Below, piece after piece: positions 51,433 to 60,400 of a stretch of DNA of 64,000 nucleotides; within the stretch, counting starts at the first letter, position 1, and the number at the start of each line of letters is the position of its first letter. This stretch comes from an uncultured beta proteobacterium (GTDB taxonomy: Bacteria; Pseudomonadota; Gammaproteobacteria; Burkholderiales; SG8-39), in contig CADEDU010000008.1 of the NCBI GenBank assembly GCA_902826155.1, positions 75,770-139,769 on the forward strand, given 5' to 3'. A model generated the notes under the pieces. It was not told the origin of the DNA. It did not search any database and worked only from the letters and a program-made list of their open reading frames with translations. A program made the position numbers and the translations under genes.

Positions 51433-52347
51433 GTGGTGAGTGCGCCAGACGTGTTTACGCTTGACGAAGAGCGCGTCGAGCTGCCTACGGGCGCGTGGGC
51501 CCGTACACGCCGGCGCATGTTGCGTCGAGGCGGGCGGGTTGTTTTCGGCCTGACCAGCGGCATCTTCCGGCCCTATCTCTTTCCGGTGTACACGCCGGCG
51601 GGCTTTGCAGTTACCACCGAGTCCCCCGCCGACCATCCTCATCACCATTCAATCTGGGTCGGCGCCGACCACATTCATCTGCGCATGCCGGCGCATGAGG
51701 GGCGCGACGAGATCTACGCCTACAACTGCTACGTCAACGATGTTTTTCAAGGTCGCGCGCCGGGGCAGGTGATCGAGATCCGGGCTTCCGGCTGCGCCGA
51801 CGGTGACGCCTTTCGAATCGATCAGGCGCTTGAATGGTTTGGCCCGGTTGAGTGGGCCGCTCCGCGCGGGCGGCTGTTGCTGCGCGAGACGCGTGCGATT
51901 CATGTACGCCAAGTCGAACGCGCGTACGTCATCGATGTCGAGTCGCGCATCGACGCGGCGGATTTCGATATCGATCTCGGGCCCACCCGTCATGCCTGGT
52001 TCAACTTTCGGGTCGCCCCCTCGCTCAGCGTCGAAGCGGGGGGTGTACTCGTCGACCAACGCGGCACGCACGGCAATGCTGCGCAGATAGATGGCCGCGC
52101 ACGCTGGATTGCCGCGTGCGGCCCGGTCGGTGGCGGCCAGTTCGCAGGTGTAGCGATGGCCCCACGCCAGGACGGCCCGGCCTGGTGGTGGTTCGTTACC
52201 GACTGGGGCGTGGTCACTGCCAGCCCCTGCCGCGATGCGGCAATCAAATTGCCGCGCGGTACCGGGACCTCGTTAGGCGCCCGATTCGTGGTTCACGACG
52301 GGCCATGCGATCCGGCCGCGATCGACAGGATGCTTGAGAATGGCTGA
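51433..52347 (+). CDS. DUF6807 (PmoA-like) family protein
   Basis: A 304-residue protein with the hallmark of the PF14100 family: DHPHHHSIWVGADHIHLRMP. Family members typically sit in sugar or sugar-acid catabolic operons; their enzymatic function is poorly known, and the PmoA name (methane oxygenase subunit) is misleading here. Two adjacent GTG codons (51433, 51436) can serve as start. It begins 56 bases after the DctP stop, so co-transcription is likely. A second aromatic- and His-rich block (GPTRHAWFNFRVAPSLSVEA) fits a beta-sandwich fold. The substrate is unknown. Confidence 0.8.
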   Translation: MVSAPDVFTLDEERVELPTGAWARTRRRMLRRGGRVVFGLTSGIFRPYLFPVYTPAGFAVTTESPADHPHHHSIWVGADHIHLRMPAHEGRDEIYAYNCYVNDVFQGRAPGQVIEIRASGCADGDAFRIDQALEWFGPVEWAAPRGRLLLRETRAIHVRQVERAYVIDVESRIDAADFDIDLGPTRHAWFNFRVAPSLSVEAGGVLVDQRGTHGNAAQIDGRARWIAACGPVGGGQFAGVAMAPRQDGPAWWWFVTDWGVVTASPCRDAAIKLPRGTGTSLGARFVVHDGPCDPAAIDRMLENG

Positions 52348-52480
52348 CGCCATGATCATGCGTGTCCTTGCCGGCAGCGCGCCGCTGCCAGTCGCCATTG
52401 CCGCCATGCCGGTCGGTGCGACCCGAGCGCTCGGCATGTGCGGACAGCTCGGACAGTTGCTTGCGGTACATCAGGTTTAG
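52340..52480 (+). CDS. Possible 46-residue open frame of unknown function
   Basis: ATG at 52340 overlaps the end of the DUF6807 gene by 8 bases and runs to a TAG at 52478-52480. The product (LAGSAPLPVAIAAMPVGATR in its middle) is Ala-rich with no recognised domain. It could be a short coupled gene, the remnant of a lost gene, or a chance frame. I favour a remnant or chance frame. Confidence 0.2.
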   Translation: MADAMIMRVLAGSAPLPVAIAAMPVGATRALGMCGQLGQLLAVHQV

Positions 52481-52503
52481 CGTTGGTTGCGAAAGGGACG
52501 ACA

Positions 52504-53289
52504 GTGAAGATAGCCCGCTACCAGTTGAACGGCTCGAATGACGTGCATTGGGGTGTCGTCCGCCCCGACGGAGACTATGACCGCCTCGCTTCGGTGCCCT
52601 ACGAAGGCATCGTGCGCACCGGCACGCGTGATCCTCGCGACAGCGCCCGTCTGCGTGCGCCAGTCGACCCGGCGCACATCTATGGCATCGGCCTGAACTA
52701 TGTCGCCCACGCCAAGGAAGCGAATATGGAGCTTCCGCCGATTCCCATGATCTTCATGAAGCCGCTGTCAAGCCTGGTCGGGCCGGAGGATCCGGTGGTG
52801 TATCCGAAAGAGGGCGGCCGCGTCGACTACGAATGCGAACTGACGGTGGTGATCGGCCGTGGCGGACGGCGCATCAGGGAAGAAGACGCGCTCCAGCATG
52901 TCCTCGGCTATACGTGCGGCAACGACGTGAGCCATCGTCCGATCCAGCGGGTGGAAATGAAAATGGGGACGCTGTTGGTGGGCAAGGGATTCGACACCTT
53001 CTGCCCGATCGGCCCGGTGATCGAGACCGAACTTGCCTGGGACACGCTCGACATCAAGACCCGCTTGAATGGACAGATCAAACAGCACAGCAACACCTCC
53101 GACCTGCTCTATGGCGTGCCCAAGCTTGTGTCCTACCTTAGCCAGGCGGTGACGCTCCATCCCGGCGACATCATCCTCACCGGCACGCCGGCGGGCATTG
53201 GTCCGATGAATCCGGGCGACGTGTGCGAAATCGAAATCGAGGGCATCGGCATCCTGCGCAATCGCGTCATCGCCGAGAACGAGATTTGA
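52504..53289 (+). CDS. Fumarylacetoacetate hydrolase (FAH) family protein
   Basis: A 261-residue single-domain FAH-fold enzyme. The GTG at 52504, preceded by GAAAGGGA at Shine-Dalgarno distance, is taken as the start. Motifs: YGIGLNYVAHAKEANMELPP, IFMKPLSSLVGPEDPV, VDYECELTVVIGRGGRRI (metal-binding Glu residues), CGNDVSHRPIQR (Asp of the metal site), LTGTPAGIGPMNPGDVCEIE. The family cleaves or decarboxylates 2-oxo or beta-diketo acids with Mg or Mn, such as acylpyruvates or 2-keto-3-deoxy acids. Its position after the TRAP receptor and DUF6807 genes suggests breakdown of the imported acid. The exact reaction cannot be read. Confidence 0.9.
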   Translation: MKIARYQLNGSNDVHWGVVRPDGDYDRLASVPYEGIVRTGTRDPRDSARLRAPVDPAHIYGIGLNYVAHAKEANMELPPIPMIFMKPLSSLVGPEDPVVYPKEGGRVDYECELTVVIGRGGRRIREEDALQHVLGYTCGNDVSHRPIQRVEMKMGTLLVGKGFDTFCPIGPVIETELAWDTLDIKTRLNGQIKQHSNTSDLLYGVPKLVSYLSQAVTLHPGDIILTGTPAGIGPMNPGDVCEIEIEGIGILRNRVIAENEI

Positions 53290-53338
53290 TTCGCACCGTT
53301 GACCGGTAATTTGGGCGACAAATCCTCCTGGCGCAATT

Positions 53339-53419
53339 CCCGACCGGGCTGCACGGGTCCTGGGTGATCAGCTGAACAAGCGGTGGGGGCAGCCGGTCGT
53401 GGTGGTGAATCGGCTCGGC
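53339..53419 (+). pseudogene. Fragment of a Bug/TctC-type solute receptor
   Basis: The conceptual peptide AARVLGDQLNKRWGQPVVVV followed by NRLG matches the N-terminal region of tripartite tricarboxylate transporter receptors (Bug family), which normally run to about 320 residues. Only about 27 codons survive, with no start and no signal peptide. It is joined directly, in a different reading frame, to a Rieske oxygenase tail. Confidence 0.7.
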
Positions 53420-53424
53420 TCGGC

Positions 53425-53703
53425 GAGGAGATTCTCGCTGGACGCACGCAGCTGAAGGACATCGACCGGGAGCGTGTCCATACCATCACGCTCGAAGATC
53501 ACGTGGCGATGGCGGGGCAGGGACGCATCACGAATCGCGATGAAGAAACGCTCGGCAAGAGCGATCGGGCGATCCTCGTGCTGAGAAAGCTGTGGGAGCG
53601 GGAATTGAAGACGTTCGCCGAAGGCCGGCCGACGACGCGGTGGGTGCGCACGCCTGACCTAAAGCCAAGCGAGTGGCGGGATACGGGTACCGTCGCCGGC
53701 TGA
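53425..53703 (+). pseudogene. C-terminal fragment of a Rieske aromatic-ring oxygenase large subunit
   Basis: About 92 codons matching the end of phthalate-dioxygenase-type alpha subunits: ITLEDHVAMAGQGRITNRDE, LGKSDRAILVLRKLWERELK and a FAEGRP tail. The Rieske cluster domain (CxH...CxxH) and the iron-binding His/His/Asp region are absent, so the product cannot be active. The frame continues upstream only by chance into the receptor fragment. Together with that fragment it marks a lost aromatic-acid uptake and degradation locus. Confidence 0.75.
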
Positions 53704-53713
53704 ACGCCCGCTC

Positions 53714-53938
53714 TTAACGGTGGGTTCCGTACCGATTGTTCGATCGCGTGTTCTTGTAGTCCCCACCTTTGTGGGACTGTCCCTGGCCGCCACGATAGTG
53801 GCCGCTATGGCTCGAAGTGTGTTTTCCACCGCCATAGTGCGGGCGACCACCGCCACCACCCTTCGCTTCAGCCACTACTGGGTGTACCGCGACAATGAAC
53901 GAAGCGGCGAGGGAGCAAAGTCCAAGGAGCAGGCGCAT
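53714..53938 (-). CDS. Small secreted Gly/His/Ser-rich protein
   Basis: A 74-residue product. The ATG at 53938 gives a strong signal peptide (MRLLLGLCSLAASFIVAVHP, cleavage near VVAEA). The mature part of about 50 residues is Gly-, His-, Ser- and Tyr-rich (GGGGGRPHYGGGKHTSSHSG), low-complexity, positively charged and without Cys. It may bind metal or be disordered in the periplasm. No family is recognised with confidence. Another tiny secreted His-containing protein lies 409 bases away on the other strand. Confidence 0.6.
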   Translation of the reverse strand: MRLLLGLCSLAASFIVAVHPVVAEAKGGGGGRPHYGGGKHTSSHSGHYRGGQGQSHKGGDYKNTRSNNRYGTHR

Positions 53939-54347
53939 CGATTCGATCCCAGAGTTCGCGACCAGTAAACGATAACAACGCAAAACCGCGGGCGCTTTCG
54001 GTCTTACGGACTAGGCCCGTGACGGAAGTCTCACTAGAGGCGGATTCTCTGGTGGAGGGACTCGGGAGGAGTTGGCCCTCATAGTTGCACGCCATAGAGA
54101 ACCAAGGAGTGCCTTTTTTAAGGTGGAGGTTGTTGTGGGCCAAGGATATGTGCGACGCCCATTTGACCAGACACTCTGCAGTAGGCGACGACGCGATCCG
54201 GATCAGTGTCGGCCCGCGAAACTTGGAGGATGCAAGGCGCTCTAGTCCAATTGATGTAGGGCGCGCACGATGTGAAATCGATCACAGTAGGATCGTTTTC
54301 CAAAGACGTAGCTTTCAGCGCCGCTTAGCGTTGAAAGGCTCATTCAC
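53939..54347. other. Spacer between two small secreted-protein genes
   Basis: Contains the divergent promoters of the two small genes and one clear CRP-type palindrome at 54271-54286. Open frames here are not protein-like. Otherwise nothing recognisable. Confidence 0.5.
54271..54286. promoter_or_regulatory. CRP/Vfr/Clp-type binding site
   Basis: TGTGAAATCGATCACA is a perfect match to the TGTGA-N6-TCACA consensus of CRP-family regulators. Its centre lies about 70 bases upstream of the ATG of the YHYH-type small gene, a distance that allows an activator site if the transcript starts some 20-30 bases before the ATG. Whether the host has a CRP-like protein cannot be seen here. Confidence 0.6.
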
Positions 54348-54479
54348 ATGTTCAGTAGGATCGTAGGAGGCTTACTGCTTTTGTTCGTGGTCAGTGGTGC
54401 GGTTAGCGCCCATTCTGGCGGCACCGACCGCAATGGTTGCCATCGCGACCATCGGACCGGTGATCGACACTGCCACTAG
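54348..54479 (+). CDS. YHYH-type small secreted protein
   Basis: A 43-residue product with a signal peptide (SRIVGGLLLLFVVSGAVSA) and a mature peptide of only about 23 residues: HSGGTDRNGCHRDHRTGDRH then CH. The HSGG-D-NGCH-D--TG--HCH pattern is the YHYH-domain signature, here with RHCH replacing the usual YHCH. Two Cys and five His suggest metal binding or a disulfide. A CRP-type site lies upstream and a strong terminator 16 bases downstream, so this is a self-contained transcription unit. Function is unknown. Confidence 0.75.
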   Translation: MFSRIVGGLLLLFVVSGAVSAHSGGTDRNGCHRDHRTGDRHCH

Positions 54480-54494
54480 AGGATCCGCGAGAAA

Positions 54495-54519
54495 AGGGGC
54501 GCGACGTCGCCGCGCCCCT
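54495..54519 (+). terminator. Rho-independent terminator after the YHYH-type gene
   Basis: AGGGGCGCG and CGCGCCCCT form a 9-bp perfect stem with a 7-base loop, followed by GAATAATTT. It begins 16 bases after the stop of the 43-residue gene. Confidence 0.75.
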
Positions 54520-54618
54520 GAATAATTTCCCTCGTGGGTAATGCCAAGGGTTACGCTATCCTCGCGAGCGCTTCGGGTCGTGCACAAGCTATCGACCAAG
54601 CTAGACCAGTCGATCGAC

Positions 54619-55260
54619 ATGTGTACCAACTACCGACCCACCTCGATTGAGCGCGCCCGACAGTTTATCGGGATCGATCCACCGCCGTTTGCGTTTCGCG
54701 ACGAGGTGTACCCCGGCCATGCAGCGCCAATCTTGCGCTGGGGTGAGAGCGGGATCGAGTGGCGCTCGGCGCTGTTTGGCTTGATTCCGCCGTGGTCGAA
54801 GACGGGCAAGGATTTCCGGCACTGCTACAACGCCCGCACTGAGACGGTGGCCACCAAGCCCTCGTTTCGGCACGCATGGCGCAAGCGCCAGTTTTGCGTT
54901 GTGCCGATGGACGCGTTCTACGAGCCTAATTACGAGACAGGCAAGGCGGTGCGTTGGCGCATTCAGCGGCCTGATGGGAATCCGCTGTTCGTCGCGGGGC
55001 TGTGGGAGGTATGGAAGGACCCGGTGCGGGACTGGACGCCGTCGTTCACCATGCTCACCATCAATGCGACCGGTCATGAGGTGATGCAGCGCTTCCATGC
55101 CCCGGAAGATGAAAAACGCATGCTGGTGATGCTGGAGCCGGCGCAGCTCGAAGCGTGGCTGCACACCGACGAAGAGCACGCACCTGCCTTTTTCGAACGC
55201 TTTCCCGCCGAAAGACTCACCACTTTCGCCGAACCCCGCCCGGCGATCCGCAAAGCATAG
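54619..55260 (+). CDS. SRAP (SOS response-associated peptidase, YedK/HMCES) family protein
   Basis: A 213-residue protein that should form a thiazolidine crosslink with abasic sites in single-stranded DNA. The start at 54619 is fixed by biochemistry: the family needs Cys at position 2 after Met removal, and MCTNYRP provides it, although the frame is open 26 codons upstream. Other active-site residues are visible: Asn71 in YNARTET, Glu102 in MDAFYEPN, and His160 in QRFHAPEDEKRM, which replaces the commoner HDRMP. The length is typical. It is monocistronic here; no LexA box was recognised. Confidence 0.93.
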   Translation: MCTNYRPTSIERARQFIGIDPPPFAFRDEVYPGHAAPILRWGESGIEWRSALFGLIPPWSKTGKDFRHCYNARTETVATKPSFRHAWRKRQFCVVPMDAFYEPNYETGKAVRWRIQRPDGNPLFVAGLWEVWKDPVRDWTPSFTMLTINATGHEVMQRFHAPEDEKRMLVMLEPAQLEAWLHTDEEHAPAFFERFPAERLTTFAEPRPAIRKA

Positions 55261-55351
55261 TGCAAGCTCGAAGATCATCGAGCGGCCGCCGAGTCCGGAG
55301 CGGCTGGCAGTGTGCTACCGCGAACTGTATGAAGACCCGCGGAACGTCAGC

Positions 55352-55447
55352 TGGGCTTCTGCGGAATTCATGCGCCGATGCGGCATCGAGACACCCTTCA
55401 CGACGGGGCCAGAGTTGTGCATCGAGATCGCCTCGCCATCGATTTGA
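55352..55447 (+). pseudogene. Fragment of a Uma2-family nuclease-like protein
   Basis: About 31 codons read WASAEFMRRCGIETPFTTGP then ELCIEIASPS before a stop. This matches the central region of Uma2 (PF05685) restriction-like proteins, which usually have EVxSPSN and continue about 80 residues to the catalytic Lys. Here a TGA follows SPSI. The surrounding sequence from 55261 to 55612 shows no intact gene. Confidence 0.55.
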
Positions 55448-55612
55448 GCAGGCTGTTCGACTAACGTCTGCGCGGTCTCTGCCGCCTCGAATTCAGTTAG
55501 GCTCTTCGTTCCGATTCGCCAGTTTTTCTTCGGTGGTCCGCGCGCTACAGGCCACTCGTCAGGCTACGGCCCCGCCATACTTGGCGTCCGCGTGCGACAC
55601 GATGATGGTGTG

Positions 55613-57337
55613 ATGCGAACGCAAGAGGCACGATCCTCCGTCGGTGATGGACTGAATGCGGCTAGGCGCGTTCCGGGTCGGCGCGCGCCACAAGACCTGG
55701 CGGCAGCCAACCCGCTGCGTCTATTCATCTCCTACTCGCGCCGCGACAGTGCGCTAGCCGATGCCCTGGTTGTCGATCTCGAGCACGCCCAGTTCGACGT
55801 TACGATCGATCGGCGCGATTTGCCGTACGGCGAAGAGTGGCAAAAGGAGCTGGGTGATTTCATCCGGCAAGCTGATATCGTGGTGTGGCTTGTCTCGCCC
55901 GACAGCACGAGCTCGAAATGGTGCAATTGGGAGCTAGGCGAAGTCGCGCGTCTCAACAAGCGGCTGGTGCCGATCCGCATTCGCGACGTGGCCCCGGAGT
56001 TGCTGCCCGAGCATCTTGGCAGGATTCACCTGCTGCCCGCCGAAGGGACGTACCGCGCGAGCGAACATCTCGGCACGCTCGTCGACGCGCTCAAGAGCGA
56101 CCGCGCGTGGGTGAAAGAGTCGACGCGATTGGCCGACCGCGCGCGCGAGTGGCTGGGGCGCAATCGCGACAGTGCGATGTTGCTGCGCGGACGCGCGCTA
56201 CGCGATGCCGAGCGTTGGTCGACACGCACCCCGGCCAGTGCACCTGGCCCGTCGAGCGACATTCTCGAGCTCCTGCTTGCGAGCCGACGTGGCGCGGTGC
56301 GTCGCCAGCGCTGGGCGGTGGTCGGTGCGCTGGCGGTAGCGGGCTTGTCGAGCGCGCTGGCCGGGATCGCGTGGCAACAGCGCCAACGTGCGGAGCGAGA
56401 GCTGCAAACCGCTACCGCTGAACGCTTGGCGGCGATTGCGCGCGCGGCAATCGTTGAATCGATCGATGAGGAGCGGCCCGGTGCGCCCGATCGGCAGCGT
56501 GGGGCATTGCTCGCGCTCGAATCACTGAAGACGCAGGCGACATTGCAAGGCGACGCCGCACTCAGGGAAGCGTTGCGCAGGTTGCCCGGACCGACGCGCG
56601 AGCTGAAGCTCGAGGAGGACGATCGGCTGCTGCAGCTCGGCCCGCAGGCGCAGTGGGTGGCGATCCGCCGTGGCGAGCAAACGCTGATTCTTGATGCCGG
56701 CACGCAGGATTGGCGCGCCCCGCAGCCGGACGAGATGCCCACGCTTGCCGCACGCGCGGCCAGGGAAGACACGCCGGCGGAAGGCACATCCGTATGGCAA
56801 AGCCCGGATCGGCGCGTAGTACTCAAGATGCTGGAGCCGCAGGAATCCTCGGAGAGCCCGGAACAGAGGGACGGCTTTTCCATGGGGCCGCCCGTCCATC
56901 TCATGCGGGCCGCCGACGACAAACTGCTGGCGGTGCTCGTGCATGAATGGGGGCTGCGTACCGCGAGGTTTCGACGCGACGGGCGGATGCTCTTGACGGT
57001 GACCGGCACGGTCAGCATGGATGCGTCCGAACCGGCGGCGACGCGGCTGGTCGGAAGCACGCTGCGAGTGTGGGAGGTGCCTACGGGCAACAAGCTCAGC
57101 GAAGTGGCGCTCGCCCACTTGGGTGGGATAAACGCCCTGGACGTCGATGAGACCGAGAACTGGGTGGCGCTTCAGAGTCGGAGTTCGCTGCTCATCATGC
57201 CGATCTGGCCCGACCACGCGCGTGAAGAGGCATGCAGACGCCTCTCGCGAAACCTCTCGCCCTCGGAGTGGGCGGGGCTTGTGGGAAGCGGGCGGCAGCG
57301 TGAGACCTGCCCCGGGCTGCCGCAGACGAGCGAGTAG
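55613..57337 (+). CDS. TIR-domain membrane protein, second copy with a short propeller-like region
   Basis: A 574-residue protein from the ATG at 55613 (a GTG at 55592 is the alternative). The TIR domain (about 33-165) has LRLFISYSRRD, VVWLVSPDSTSSKWCNWELG (Glu of WEL is the presumed catalytic Glu) and KRLVPIRIRDV. The linker REWLGRNRDSAMLLRGRALR is similar to that of the TIR protein at 42382. One membrane helix (WAVVGALAVAGLSSALAGIA) is followed by about 310 residues with only a few WD40-like blades and the shared end motif (EEACRRLSRNLSPSEWAGL, then TCPGL). It converges on the hydrolase/TPR-like gene downstream. A cytoplasmic NADase-type signalling head is inferred from the family. Confidence 0.87.
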   Translation: MRTQEARSSVGDGLNAARRVPGRRAPQDLAAANPLRLFISYSRRDSALADALVVDLEHAQFDVTIDRRDLPYGEEWQKELGDFIRQADIVVWLVSPDSTSSKWCNWELGEVARLNKRLVPIRIRDVAPELLPEHLGRIHLLPAEGTYRASEHLGTLVDALKSDRAWVKESTRLADRAREWLGRNRDSAMLLRGRALRDAERWSTRTPASAPGPSSDILELLLASRRGAVRRQRWAVVGALAVAGLSSALAGIAWQQRQRAERELQTATAERLAAIARAAIVESIDEERPGAPDRQRGALLALESLKTQATLQGDAALREALRRLPGPTRELKLEEDDRLLQLGPQAQWVAIRRGEQTLILDAGTQDWRAPQPDEMPTLAARAAREDTPAEGTSVWQSPDRRVVLKMLEPQESSESPEQRDGFSMGPPVHLMRAADDKLLAVLVHEWGLRTARFRRDGRMLLTVTGTVSMDASEPAATRLVGSTLRVWEVPTGNKLSEVALAHLGGINALDVDETENWVALQSRSSLLIMPIWPDHAREEACRRLSRNLSPSEWAGLVGSGRQRETCPGLPQTSE

Positions 57338-57430
57338 CGTCTCTCTCGTTGCCTGGCGAACTAACATGAGGCAGGTGGATTCGCACGGGAGTGGCACCTG
57401 ACGCCGGGATGAACGCGGTGTTGATCGGGT

Positions 57431-60400
57431 TCATCGCGGTGGCGCGGCCTTGCCTTCTTCCTCGCGCAGCCGGCGCGCTGCATCATTGCGGTACAGCCTA
57501 TCAAGCTCTGCCGCGATTCGATCGGTTCGAAGGCTCGTTTCACGTCGAAGCTCGTCCAGCAGATCCTCGGCAGCGGGATGCTCTGCGTTGCGAATGAGCA
57601 GATCGTAGTAAGCCGCCGCCGCTTCCTCACGTCCTGGACCCCATTGATGCTTTCGCGCTTGCTCAAGCAGATTGCGCTCGCGCTGCGGGTCACGATCTCG
57701 CTCCAGTCGGGCTAGCGTGACCAAACCCGCCGCGGACAAGGCTGTCGCATCGAAGGATCGGAGGTCTTGTTCGAATTGCTCACTTTCATCGGAGTTGCGA
57801 GCGAGGAAACTCACAAATGCATCGGCGACTCTGGTGGGCGACAATGCCATCGCTCGAACAAGCACGTTGCGACATTCCGCGCGATGTCCATAGCGATTGG
57901 TCTTTTCCAGGAGATTTGCGAGCGCCACACCCGCCAATGCCGCATCTTCGGCGCCGGGGAATAGCGGTCCGGAACCAGGCGCTTCGAGGGCGGTTCGATA
58001 GCGGATCGCGGCGGCCTGATCGCGGCCGCTGCGCTCGAGCAGCTTACCCGCCCGCAGCATTGCCGTCGCAGTGGCATCGCCTTGCCGATCCAATTTGCTG
58101 GCGAGGGCATAGGCGGCGAGGGCCGCCTTTTCGTCCTGCTCTTCCTCTTCTTCCAGCACGCCAAGGCGCACGGCGGCGTCGGCGCTGCGCATACGTATCG
58201 CTGCTTCGTAGGCTCGGCGCGATGCCGGAAGATTCTTCATCTGGCGGCGAAGGTTACCGGCAAGAATCGCCGCGCGGATCGATCCGAGATCGAATGCGGC
58301 CCGATAGGTTCGCACTGCACGCTCTCGCAACGCGTTGGCATCGACACCCGTGGCCGCGCCCGCGCTTTCCTCATAGTGCGCGGCCAGGAACTGCGCCGAT
58401 AGCTTGTCGCCACGACGAAGGCCCTCCTCATAAGCGGAAACGGCACGTTGTCGATCGTGCGGATTGGCACGTGCGTCCTGCATGAGGCGAAGCCCCATGG
58501 AATGCGCTGCAGAGGCATCACCCAGCCTGAATGCTCGGCGTAGGTATAGCCGCTCCGCGTCGGTCCGATCTTGTTTCCTTGCGGCGTAGGCGGCCCAGCG
58601 CGCGGATAGCGGATCACCCAGGCGAGCGCCGCGAGCGTAGGCATGCATGGCCAGTTGCTGTTGCGTTGCGGCTTCCGCTGTGTCGGATGCATGGGAGGCT
58701 TTCCTCGCAAGATGATCGTGCAGACCACCAAGGAGCCAGGCGGCATTCGCATGTCGGAGTGTGTACGCAGCGGTGTGCAATCCTTTGATTGCGAGTGGGG
58801 CATCGAGCCAGCGTAGCTCCGCGCTGATCTGCGTGATGGACACTTTGTCGCGGGCACGCATCGCCTCGTCCAGCTTTCCGGCGAGAATGCTCCGGTCAAG
58901 CGCCTCTAACGTGGCACCGGCTCCGCTGCGGCTCAGACGCTGAACAAGCGTCCGGAATCTCGGAACGCGATTGGCGCCGAGCAAGGCCGACACCAGCAGT
59001 AGTGCGGCGACCGCGGCGGCCCAAGACCCACCAACCGTATGCATAGCCACAAGGGCGGCGGCGACGGGGCCCGAGAACATCAACCAAAGGCATGGCGGAC
59101 CGATGTCGAAGGGTTGTCCCGCAAAGTAGGTGCGAAGTTCGCGTTGCTGCCAGACGATCCAACTTGCAGCAAGCAAGGCCCTCACGATGGCCCACACGGC
59201 TAACGCGGCGATCCACCCAAAAGCCGGCGACAGCCACGCGAAACGCTTGACCGCCTCGTACTCCAGCAACGTATCGCGCAGCCCTAGCAACCAGGTGGGT
59301 TCCTCGGCCGTCCAATGACTACCGAGCACGAGCGCGACAATCACCAGCACCCAGCGAGCGACAACGAAGCATCGCGTACGCCAAGCGCGTCGGCGTGCCC
59401 CCTCTGGGTTGACCGCACGCGAGGCGAAGCCAGGCCCATCCAGCCTTAGAACGTCCACGAGATTACGCGCCACTCGCTGCACAAAATCATCGGCGCTGTG
59501 CCAGTAGGATGTGTGATCCGACAGCAACGAATGACTATTGCAGACGCGCGCGGCCAGAAGATTGTCGGGTTCGAAATGGTCGAGCAATTGGCCATTCGAA
59601 ACCGGATCTGCCGAGGCGTAGTAGTCGAACCAGCGCATATCAGGCCGATTGCGCAACTCGAAATAGTCCAGGAAGAGGGCGCGATCCAGTCGTCCCTGTT
59701 CCTCGACATTTGCGGATCGATGCGAGCGGCGCTGCCAGATTGACACCGTCGCGTGCGCCCCGGCCAGGCCGACGATGGTCAACAGTTGCGGCAGGGTCGC
59801 GAATATCGCAGCGTGCAAGCTCGCTGACCCCAGAAAAGCAAGGAGCAGGCAGACGACCCAGGCGGTGGCGACGAAGCCCGCCGCAGCTGGCCAAGGCGAA
59901 TCGATTGCTCCCGCGCGGCCGTTGGCTCCGGCGTCACGGTCGGCCTGGCGCATCGCCGCGTACAAAAGCGCGAGCATCCCCAGTTCAATGACGACGAGTA
60001 CCGACATCGCCCCGCTAAGCACGCCGCCCAGGCCTGGCGAGGACGTCCACGCCGCCCGCAACATCCAGATGACGCCCGCTGCAGCAACTGCGGCGAAGCC
60101 AATCGCGCCCACCATCCAGCCTTGAGCGTGGCGTTGCGCGCCGCGCTCGATTTCCGTGAGCTTCGACAGGCCCGATCCGAACGTGATCAACAGGTCGCAC
60201 GGTGCGGTAACCGGGTCGCGAAGGACCCGGTGCGCCACGGCTGCACCCTGCGAGTGCGCGACCACGGCGATGCGGTTGCAGCGAGCCGACAGCCATTCCA
60301 GACGGCGTCGCACACGCGCGCAGATCGTTGCGCGGGTGATCGACTGATGCATGAATACATAGCTGTCGCCCACGGTCGCCGCCAGCAGACGCTGGGCATT

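Noticed and set aside
52340..52480. Treating the 46-codon frame after the DUF6807 gene as a firm gene
   Set aside because: Its composition is compatible with chance in GC-rich DNA and no family is recognisable; listed only at low confidence.
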